Source: a bacterium
GTDB lineage: Bacteria > SZUA-79 > Acidulodesulfobacterales > Acidulodesulfobacteraceae
DNA length: 8,685 nucleotides
Reading direction: 5' to 3'
NCBI GenBank assembly: GCA_021828445.1
Contig: JAJZJD010000043.1
Location: forward strand, 1-8,685
Positions 1 to 5,080 of this stretch are shown in pieces (position 1 is the stretch's first letter; every line of letters begins with the position of its first letter). The position numbers and the translations under genes are program-made. The notes beneath the pieces were generated by a model, which was given only the letters and a program-made list of their open reading frames with translations, had not been told where the DNA came from and searched no databases.

Positions 1-794
1 TTGCAGGTACCGATAAACTTAACCAGATAGGTTTAGACGCCGGAGTTAAAAAGATAGTTACTTTATCCAACGGCTTTTATTTTAAGCCTTTAGATTTAAG
101 TAAAATAGACGAAAAAACAGCTAAAGAGCAGACAAAATTAAATCTTAAACAGCATTCGAGAAAAAAAAGCGATAAGACTAAAAAATCAAAGAATTATATA
201 AAACAAAGCAGGAAAGTATCTCTATTAAATAAGAAAAAATCAGACACTAAATACGATTATCTGCATAAGCTTTCTACGGCTATAGCTAAAAACCACGGCG
301 TAATAGTTATAGAAGACTTAAAAATAAATAATATGACTAAGTCGGCAAAAGGGACTATAGAAAGTCCGGGTAACAGAGTTAAAGCTAAATCGGGACTTAA
401 TAAAAGTATTCTTAATCAGTCTTGGTCTATGTTTTACGATATGCTTGAATATAAGGCGTTATTAAACGGTGGCAAGCTTTTAAAGGTTAATCCCGCAAGA
501 ACGTCCCAAGAATGCCCCGTATGCCGTTATACGCATAAGGATAACCGCAAAACTCAAGAGGAATTTACCTGTATATCTTGCGGATTTTCTATTAACGCCG
601 ATTTAGCCGCAAGTATTAACATAGCGCATAAAGCTTTACCGGATTTTAATTTTACATTCCCGCAGGTCTTACGGGAGATAACGCCTGTAGAATATTCAAA
701 TTACTTTAGTGGTTTGAATGAAGCGGATGGAGTAATCCATAGTCAGCAGCAGGAATCGGCTAACTCCGTGAGGAGCAGCACTTTAGCAGCTTAA
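1..794 (+). CDS. tnpB: TnpB, RNA-guided nuclease of an IS200/IS605-family element (5' end outside window)
   Basis: The reading frame is open from the window edge (first full codon at 3) to the TAA at 792-794. An internal ATG at 333 is not the real start, because the conserved RuvC parts lie upstream of it. The order is that of TnpB/OrfB. RuvC-I is 'IGLDAGVKK' with catalytic Asp at 36-38. RuvC-II is 'VIVIEDLKINN' with Glu at 312-314. A four-Cys zinc finger follows (CPVC at 513-524, CISC at 570-581). RuvC-III is 'NADLAASINIAHKA' with Asp at 600-602. All three acidic residues are present, so the nuclease looks intact over the visible 264 residues. The missing N-terminal part (REC/wedge) should be 100-170 residues. 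Known TnpB proteins cut DNA next to a target-adjacent motif, guided by an omegaRNA made from the element's right end. After the RuvC-III helix there is a low-complexity C-terminal tail of about 50 residues whose DNA overlaps the likely omegaRNA scaffold. No TnpA is visible. Confidence 0.93.
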   Translation, partial: AGTDKLNQIGLDAGVKKIVTLSNGFYFKPLDLSKIDEKTAKEQTKLNLKQHSRKKSDKTKKSKNYIKQSRKVSLLNKKKSDTKYDYLHKLSTAIAKNHGVIVIEDLKINNMTKSAKGTIESPGNRVKAKSGLNKSILNQSWSMFYDMLEYKALLNGGKLLKVNPARTSQECPVCRYTHKDNRKTQEEFTCISCGFSINADLAASINIAHKALPDFNFTFPQVLREITPVEYSNYFSGLNEADGVIHSQQQESANSVRSSTLAA

Positions 795-859
795 AGCCGT
801 TAGAGAATCCCATTGCTTTAGGAAGGGGGAGAAGGTCAATAGAAATAAACACCGTAATA
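700..859 (+). ncRNA. Candidate omegaRNA (reRNA) scaffold at the IS right end, with guide after position 839
   Basis: The last ~100 bases of tnpB and the next 45 bases hold a series of small stem-loops on the coding strand. ATGGA/TCCAT (727-731 with 736-740) has a GTAA loop. CTCC/GGAG (764-767 with 772-775) has a GTGA loop. CTTTA/TAAAG (781-785 with 792-796) has a 6-base loop. An imperfect hairpin follows at 808-830 (TCCCATT, loop GCTTTAGG, AAGGGGGA). Two of the loops are GNRA tetraloops, which is typical of structured RNA. In the IS200/IS605 family the omegaRNA overlaps the tnpB 3' end and its guide is the flanking DNA just past the element. The guide would begin at 840. The 5' end is not defined by the sequence and is an estimate. 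Confidence 0.5.
805..839 (+). mobile_element. Right end of an IS200/IS605-type element
   Basis: Directly after tnpB there is an imperfect subterminal hairpin (808-830) followed 5 bases later by TCAA at 836-839. IS200/IS605 elements have no terminal inverted repeats. They end in a subterminal hairpin followed by a short tetranucleotide or pentanucleotide cleavage site; TCAA is the right cleavage site in IS608. The element therefore probably ends at 839 and host DNA resumes at 840. The left end lies outside the window, so neither length nor target site can be confirmed. Confidence 0.5.
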
Positions 860-882
860 AAATATCAGTAATAAAATAGTTA

Positions 883-911
883 TTGATTTTATTATCTATT
901 AATTTTATAAT
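883..911 (+). promoter_or_regulatory. Candidate sigma70-type promoter for the 140-residue orphan gene
   Basis: TTGATT (883-888) and a perfect TATAAT (906-911) are 17 bases apart. The predicted transcript start near 918 leaves about 60 bases of leader before the ATG at 980. The surrounding DNA is extremely AT-rich, which raises the chance of a random match, but spacing and position fit the downstream gene. Confidence 0.5.
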
Positions 912-979
912 CAACTATATGTAGAAATGATATAAACAATATAACAATATGTAGTAAAATTATAACATGGAGATTGATT

Positions 980-1402
980 ATGCATTCCGTAAATGATTGC
1001 AGTATGTATGTAAACAGTTATTATTATCCAAATAATTATGTAGAATTGTTTTTCAATAATGTTAGAACCGGCGGTAAATTGTATGTTGCTAATCTTTTAA
1101 ATAGCCGTCAAGACATTAAAAATATAGCATGCTATCGTTTAAAACAATCTGTGAAAGGAAAAGAGAAAGAAGCCATTATTAAATTTATTAGAAATGAATT
1201 TTTTAATCTCTTATTTCCCCCTTTCGGAATATTAAATTCACTATTTACCCTACCAAAAGACATTGAAGATATTTTAGTTGGTCAAATGCTTGATTCATGC
1301 GGATATAAAAAAACTGCTGATTTTTACACGGCTCTTGGTTTTGGTTCTATTGGTATATTATTCATTGGCGTAGTAAGTGCAGCGATATGGGTAGGAAAAT
1401 AA
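980..1402 (+). CDS. Hypothetical protein, 140 residues, C-terminal membrane helix
   Basis: I do not recognise this protein. The chosen start is the ATG at 980, because GGAG (969-972) lies 7 bases upstream. A TTG at 974 in the same frame is too close to that site. The N-terminal part is polar and rich in Tyr and Asn (around 'NSYYYPNNYVELFFNN'), and the middle is basic (residues ~55-70, 'KQSVKGKEKEAIIKF'). A hydrophobic stretch follows ('EFFNLLFPPFGILNSLF'), and the protein ends in a clear membrane helix ('GIGILFIGVV'-like, about residues 120-138) with only Gly-Lys after it. That layout suggests a tail-anchored or peripheral membrane protein. A faint resemblance of 'LPKDIEDILVGQMLD' to EcsC-type proteins is too weak to name it. 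The gene is more AT-rich than its neighbours, lies alone between an insertion element and a convergent topA, and has its own promoter, so it looks like an acquired cargo gene. Confidence 0.7.
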   Translation: MHSVNDCSMYVNSYYYPNNYVELFFNNVRTGGKLYVANLLNSRQDIKNIACYRLKQSVKGKEKEAIIKFIRNEFFNLLFPPFGILNSLFTLPKDIEDILVGQMLDSCGYKKTADFYTALGFGSIGILFIGVVSAAIWVGK

Positions 1403-1430
1403 CTTGCTAATTAAATAATTTCTAATTTCG

Positions 1431-3515
1431 TTATGACTTTTTTCTTTTTTTCTTCATAGCCTTATCTATAAATTCCTTGCAAATCTTAGCGTTATCTTTA
1501 TAATCCTTCGGCAGTTTCAAGCCCTTTTCTTCGCTTAATTTCTCCGCAAAAGATATTTGTTTATCGCTCGGTTTATACGCCGGTTGCGTTTTAAAGGCTT
1601 TATCGATAAATTTGGAACATATTTCGATATTTTCTTTATATCCTTCCGGCAAACTTAAACCCTGCTCTTTCGCAAGTTTTTCGGCTAATTCTATCTGCTT
1701 TTCGCTCGCCTTCGGCACGGATTTATTATTTTCTATAAATTCCGAACAAATCTTGCCGTTAGTTTTATACCCTTCCGGCAAAGTTATCCCCCGCTCTTTC
1801 GCTACCCTTTCTGTGTATTCTATCTGCTTTAGAGACGGAACATAATCGCCGAACATAAAATCGATATTATGGCTTTTAAGGTTATCGTAAATTTCTTTTA
1901 CGACATCTTTATACGTAAGTTTGCCTTTCGCTATTTCGTCAAGTTTTTCTTCCATTAAAGCCGTGTAATTAACGTCGAAAAGTTTATCGAATTTTGAAGT
2001 AAGATATTCTACGGCTTTAATGCCCAGTTCCGTCGGGATTATCTGTTTGCTTTTAATAACGATATAATACGGTTCTATCTTTACTATTTTGCCGTCTTTT
2101 GATTTATACGCTCTCATCTTTAGGTTTTTAATGGTTTGGGCGTAAGTGGACGGTCTGCCGATGCCTTTATCTTCCAACTCTTTTATGATAGAGCTTTCCG
2201 TGAATCTTGCTGGCGGCTTCGTCTTCCAATTCTTAAGGTTTATACCTAAGACGTCCGCTTTTCCTTTTTCTATGCCGGATAAAACGCTTTCTTCGCCTTT
2301 TTCTTCGTCGTTGTAAACGGATTTGTATCCTTTAAATTTCATTACGCTCGCATGCGCTTCGGCTATAACTCCGCCTATTTTTACAGTAATAACCGTCTGG
2401 TCGTATATGGCGGAAGCCATTTGAGACGCTATAAAGCGATTTAAAATCAAATTATAGACTTTTAATTCGTCGCCTGATATATTTACACTCTTATTCGCAT
2501 CTGACGGTCTAATCGCCTCGTGGGCGTCTTGGGAGCCGTCTTTATTTTTATACATGCGGTTTTCAAAATATTTATCGCCGAATTTGGAAATTATATAGGT
2601 TTTTGCCAAATTTATAGCTTCATCGGATAATCTGACGCTATCCGTCCTCATATAAGTAATATAGCCTTCTTCGTAAAGCTTTTGCGCTATCTTCATAGCG
2701 TCTTCGCTTGAGATGCCCAGCATTGAATTTACGGCCTGCTGATATGTGGACGTCGTAAAGGGAGCGGGCGGATTTCTTTTAACGTCTTTATGCTTAATTT
2801 CCGTTATATCGGCTGGCTTGCCGGTTAGATATTGAACGATTTTTTCGGCAAGGGATTTATCCTTGATTTCGGATAAAGTATTTTTATCTTCTCCGTCTTT
2901 TCTAACGACGACTGCCGTAAATTTATTGCCTTTCTGGTCTAAATTAAGTTCTACGGCGTATCTATCTTCCGGAACGAAATTTTTGATTTCTTTTTCCCTT
3001 TCGACTATAATCCTTAACGCCGCGGTCTGCACCCTGCCCGCCGACTTGGCTTCGTTTATAACCTTTCTTAAATTCGGAGACAAACCGTATCCTATTAATC
3101 TATCCAACACTCTGCGGGCTTCCTGAGCCGAAACTAAATTCATATCTAAAGTTCTTAAATTCTTAAGTCCTTCTTTTATTCCCTTTTCGGTTATTTCGTG
3201 AAACTCCGCCCTTTTATAGTTTTTTAAGTTTAAAGCTTTGGTTAAATGCCAGCCGATCGCCTCGCCTTCTCGGTCTGGGTCGCTCGCTATGATAACGCTG
3301 CCGGCTTTTTCAGAAAGGTTTTTAAGTTCGTCTATTACTTTACGTTTATCGGGAATAACGGAATATTTCGGTTTTAACGTTTCCAAATCAACGTTTAATT
3401 CTTTAGGATTTAAATCCCTGATATGCCCTACGGAAGCCTTGACCGTATAACCTGAACCCAATATTTTATTAATAGTCTGCGCCTTATGCGGCGATTCAAC
3501 GATAATTAAATCCAT
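1431..3515 (-). CDS. topA: DNA topoisomerase I (type IA) with three C-terminal repeats instead of zinc fingers
   Basis: This type IA topoisomerase (694 residues) relaxes negative supercoils through a 5'-phosphotyrosine intermediate. The start is the ATG at 3515, since GGAGG at 3521-3525 lies 5 bases upstream. A TTG at 3527 would put the ribosome site inside the gene. The Toprim domain opens with 'LIIVESPHKAQTI' (Glu7) and includes 'ASDPDREGEAIGWHL' (Asp79, Asp81, Glu83). The central part has 'SAGRVQTAALRI', and the catalytic Tyr288 lies in 'YITYMRTDS'. 'TKPPARFTESSIIKELEDKGIGRPSTYA' region residues are conserved, so the core looks complete. The usual C-terminal four-Cys zinc ribbons are missing. 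In their place are three ~38-residue repeats and a Lys/Arg-rich tail. The gene overlaps the upstream membrane-protein gene by 20 bases and is last in its cluster. It may be element-borne, like topoisomerases of other conjugative elements, rather than the chromosomal housekeeping copy. Confidence 0.95.
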   Translation of the reverse strand: MDLIIVESPHKAQTINKILGSGYTVKASVGHIRDLNPKELNVDLETLKPKYSVIPDKRKVIDELKNLSEKAGSVIIASDPDREGEAIGWHLTKALNLKNYKRAEFHEITEKGIKEGLKNLRTLDMNLVSAQEARRVLDRLIGYGLSPNLRKVINEAKSAGRVQTAALRIIVEREKEIKNFVPEDRYAVELNLDQKGNKFTAVVVRKDGEDKNTLSEIKDKSLAEKIVQYLTGKPADITEIKHKDVKRNPPAPFTTSTYQQAVNSMLGISSEDAMKIAQKLYEEGYITYMRTDSVRLSDEAINLAKTYIISKFGDKYFENRMYKNKDGSQDAHEAIRPSDANKSVNISGDELKVYNLILNRFIASQMASAIYDQTVITVKIGGVIAEAHASVMKFKGYKSVYNDEEKGEESVLSGIEKGKADVLGINLKNWKTKPPARFTESSIIKELEDKGIGRPSTYAQTIKNLKMRAYKSKDGKIVKIEPYYIVIKSKQIIPTELGIKAVEYLTSKFDKLFDVNYTALMEEKLDEIAKGKLTYKDVVKEIYDNLKSHNIDFMFGDYVPSLKQIEYTERVAKERGITLPEGYKTNGKICSEFIENNKSVPKASEKQIELAEKLAKEQGLSLPEGYKENIEICSKFIDKAFKTQPAYKPSDKQISFAEKLSEEKGLKLPKDYKDNAKICKEFIDKAMKKKRKKS
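1458..1838 (-). repeat. Three tandem ~43-residue repeats at the TopA C-terminus
   Basis: Three copies begin at 1838, 1709 and 1574 (129- and 135-base spacing). The shared pattern is (P/A)S-x-KQI-x(3)-E(K/R)-(L/V)-x-(K/E)-E-(K/R/Q)-G-(I/L)-x-LP-(E/K)-(G/D)-YK-x-N-x-x-IC-x-(E/K)-FI. Each copy has a KQI start, a Leu-Pro centre, one Cys and a Phe-Ile end. The protein similarity is strong while the DNA has diverged, so the repeats are old and under selection. With lysine-rich, helix-prone character and a position after the catalytic core, they probably bind DNA (inference). Confidence 0.9.
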
Positions 3516-4062
3516 GAAAACCTCCAAAATGGTAAAAAGTTAAAATTATAAACGCTATTCCAACTATTTGAAAAAGCGTATTCCAAAAAATGTCGTCGTA
3601 TTTAATATGCGCCAGAGCGAACCGTTGAAACCTGCCGTTCTTTTTAACGAATATCCCGCCTTCAGTAATAATATCCATTAATAAATGCAGTTCGCCTACG
3701 AATAAACCTTGCAATAATATCCAATACGGCGCATGTCTCGGAATAAATTTATAAAATCTATAAGGTATGTTTGGCATATGAATTAAATAAACTGCTAAAA
3801 AAAATAACGCTATTGCCGGTATAAAACCGTAAATTAAAGCCCTTAACGGGCTATGCGTCTTGTAAGTTCTAATAGGCTTCTTTATTTTTTTATTGTTCGG
3901 AAGTCTAATTACTTTCATTTTATGACCGAAACTATCTATAATCGTATTGCCGGTTATAGACAATATCCCCGCCGAGATTAAAGAATCCGCTGGATTTATA
4001 AATAAAGAACCGATAGCCGTGAGAACGCCTATGCTAAATAGATTGTGAGTTTTTAATTTCAT
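3496..4062 (-). CDS. YdjM/DUF1286-like integral membrane protein, putative metal-dependent hydrolase
   Basis: The 188-residue protein has three or four hydrophobic segments (about residues 8-22, 76-95, 111-127 and 165-178). It has a His/Asp pattern like the YdjM (LexA-regulated membrane hydrolase) and DUF1286 families: 'KTHNLFSIG' (His6), 'IIDSFGHKMK' (Asp43, His47), 'KTHSPLRAL' (His70) and 'GELHLLMDIITEGGI' (His125, Asp130). These residues are the likely metal ligands. The family's substrate is unknown; membership is by motif recognition only. The ATG at 4062 is 8 bases after the encoded CCA of the upstream tRNA, and I see no Shine-Dalgarno site in the gap (TTAACAAT). After tRNA 3' processing the mRNA would be almost leaderless. 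The 3' end overlaps topA by 20 bases. Other conjugative elements and archaeal plasmids carry DUF1286-like genes, but no role in transfer is established. Confidence 0.7.
   Translation of the reverse strand: MKLKTHNLFSIGVLTAIGSLFINPADSLISAGILSITGNTIIDSFGHKMKVIRLPNNKKIKKPIRTYKTHSPLRALIYGFIPAIALFFLAVYLIHMPNIPYRFYKFIPRHAPYWILLQGLFVGELHLLMDIITEGGIFVKKNGRFQRFALAHIKYDDIFWNTLFQIVGIAFIILTFYHFGGFHGFNYR
3521..3525 (-). promoter_or_regulatory. Ribosome binding site deciding the topA start
   Basis: GGAGG reads on the minus strand 5 bases before the ATG at 3515. It lies inside the last codons of the upstream membrane-protein gene, so topA translation is probably coupled to it. Confidence 0.85.
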
Positions 4063-4070
4063 ATTGTTAA

Positions 4071-4145
4071 TGGGGGCGGGAGCCGGATTTAAACCGGCGA
4101 CCTCAGGCTTATGAAACCCGCAAGCTACCTCTGCTCTATCCCGCC
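4071..4145 (-). tRNA. tRNA with CAT anticodon (elongator Met, or Ile2 if lysidine-modified), CCA encoded
   Basis: The 75-base sequence folds into a full cloverleaf. The acceptor is GGCGGGA/TCCCGCC with 7 perfect pairs. The D stem is GAGC/GCTT with loop AGAGGTA. The anticodon stem is CGGGT/GCCTG with two G-U pairs. The loop is TTCATAA (anticodon CAT). The variable region is AGGTC and the T stem is GCCGG/CCGGC. CCA is encoded at 4073-4071. It lacks the initiator marks (no unpaired base 1-72, no three G-C pairs in the anticodon stem), so it should be elongator Met or AUA-reading Ile2. Two positions are odd. The T loop is TTTAAAT, so position 56 is U instead of the near-invariant C. The discriminator is C73, whereas Met and Ile tRNAs normally have A. 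It lies between two protein genes of the same cluster and overlaps the upstream stop codon. Confidence 0.88.
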
Positions 4146-4522
4146 ATATTTTTAATTATTAATATTGTTTTATTTTCTTTGCAACCCGACTTTATCCTTA
4201 CCGTGCAAGACGATATATATCTGTCGTCGTCGTCGATAATAATAAAGCCTTTTAGAGCGTCTATAATAGGCTTAGGAAAATAATTATCGACATCTCTGCG
4301 TTTATTGTCCGCAAAGCAGCAAACAGCCGTTATATCTACTTTATTTTTGCCGAATGGATAGGATTCTTGACGGTAGCCTTTGGAAATTAAAAGCCACTGA
4401 ACGTCGTTATGAATTTTTTTGACTATTCTGCTCCGCCAAAAAGGGTCTCTATTTGAATAGAATTTATTTAACGACGGCGATAAAAACGGAAATTCTAAAA
4501 TTAATCCGAAGTTTTTATCCAT
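4136..4522 (-). CDS. RusA-family Holliday junction resolvase
   Basis: RusA proteins are small dimeric endonucleases, mostly of phages and mobile elements, that cut four-way DNA junctions. This 128-residue protein matches the family length. The signature 'RRDVDNYFPKPIIDALKG' sits at residues 75-92, followed by 'IIIDDDDRYI' (94-103). Asp77, Asp79 and one of Asp97-100 correspond to the three catalytic Asp of E. coli RusA, and Lys84 to its essential lysine. The start ATG overlaps the end of the transglycosylase gene by 8 bases, so translation is coupled. The TAG stop (4138-4136) is formed by bases 8-10 of the tRNA, so the last three codons and the stop lie in the tRNA gene. The C-terminal 'NMAG' is thus partly dictated by the tRNA sequence. 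In an element it would resolve recombination or replication intermediates. Confidence 0.87.
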   Translation of the reverse strand: MDKNFGLILEFPFLSPSLNKFYSNRDPFWRSRIVKKIHNDVQWLLISKGYRQESYPFGKNKVDITAVCCFADNKRRDVDNYFPKPIIDALKGFIIIDDDDRYISSCTVRIKSGCKENKTILIIKNMAG

Positions 4523-5009
4523 TGTTAACCCCCATTTGCCTTAATACAGCGTAAACTTTATTGGCGTAAATTAGTCCCGCCGTATAATTATTGGAATGAT
4601 ACGCCGCTATTCCTCTCCAGTTATAGCCGTATCTGGCTATCTTTCTCGCAAGGACGTAAGCGCCGAAATACACGTCGTCGCATGGTCTAAGCCCGTATCT
4701 TAATGGATAATGCAGTTTGTTAAACCAAAACGAATTTACCTGCATAATTCCTATGTCTATCGATAAATTGCGGTATTTTCGCACGATGTTTAAAGCGCTG
4801 GAATAACTATCCGGAAAATAAGGCGTGCCTTCCACGTCTATAGCGTAAGGATTAAAGCCGCTTTCGACGTCGGCTATCGCCATAAGAATATTCTGCGGAA
4901 CTTTATAAAAATTAGCCGCTTGATTAAAACAATACGCCAAATCGGCGTTGGCGACAGACGGAATAAATAAAATGGCTAAAAGCGTTATAGCTATTATTTT
5001 TTTAATCAT
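4515..5009 (-). CDS. VirB1-like lytic transglycosylase (secreted, conjugation-associated)
   Basis: These enzymes cleave the glycan strands of peptidoglycan in the periplasm and open the wall for secretion channels. The 164-residue protein starts with a clear Sec signal (Lys3-Lys4, hydrophobic 5-18, 'SVANA' cleavage site before Asp23). The SLT domain follows. Catalytic Glu49 lies in 'IADVESGFNPYA', then come 'DIGIMQVN' (85-92) and 'AAYHSNNYTAGLIYA' (135-149), all standard SLT/IagB/VirB1 motifs. Cys27 and Cys110 could form a disulfide. The size and the lack of other domains fit VirB1, IagB and TrbN-type proteins of type IV and III secretion systems. GAGGT (5018-5022) lies 8 bases before the ATG. 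It is first in its cluster, behind a strong-looking promoter, and overlaps the rusA-like gene by 8 bases. Confidence 0.93.
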   Translation of the reverse strand: MIKKIIAITLLAILFIPSVANADLAYCFNQAANFYKVPQNILMAIADVESGFNPYAIDVEGTPYFPDSYSSALNIVRKYRNLSIDIGIMQVNSFWFNKLHYPLRYGLRPCDDVYFGAYVLARKIARYGYNWRGIAAYHSNNYTAGLIYANKVYAVLRQMGVNNG

Positions 5010-5053
5010 CGTGAACTACCTCGCTTTTATTATAATTTTTTGTTAGTATTATT

Positions 5054-5080
5054 ATTATAATAAGTTTGTTTAAATGTCAA
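5054..5080 (-). promoter_or_regulatory. Sigma70-type promoter for the transglycosylase-rusA-tRNA-topA cluster
   Basis: On the minus strand a perfect TTGACA (5080-5075) is followed after 15 bases by a perfect TATAAT (5059-5054). Shifting the -10 to TAATAA (5057-5052) gives the ideal 17-base spacing. The -35 contains the TGA stop codon of the upstream HD/TraI_2-like gene. A transcript start near 5047 would leave about 38 bases of leader before the ATG at 5009. There is no hairpin terminator between the two clusters, so read-through from upstream is also possible. Confidence 0.7.

Noticed and set aside
917..954. Direct repeat ATATGTAG at 917-924 and 947-954 in the orphan gene's leader
   Set aside because: Only 8 bases in very AT-rich DNA, and no symmetry; a chance match is likely, though a 30-base spacing could fit an operator.
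1403..1430. Bidirectional terminator between the orphan gene and topA
   Set aside because: The best pairing is AATTA/TAATT with a 9-base loop, too weak and without a proper T run.
1612..1845. Plus-strand open frame opposite the topA 3' end
   Set aside because: It mirrors the repeats of the TopA tail, has no ribosome site and no recognisable protein pattern. The same holds for plus-strand frames at 2863-3126 and 3238-3450.
3515..3527. TTG at 3527 as topA start
   Set aside because: The four extra codons contain the GGAGG ribosome site itself; the ATG at 3515 begins the conserved Toprim strand.
4071..4145. tRNA as the attachment site (attL/attR) of an integrative element
   Set aside because: Genes on both sides run in the same direction with overlaps and look like one cluster. 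No integrase gene and no second copy of the tRNA 3' end are visible.
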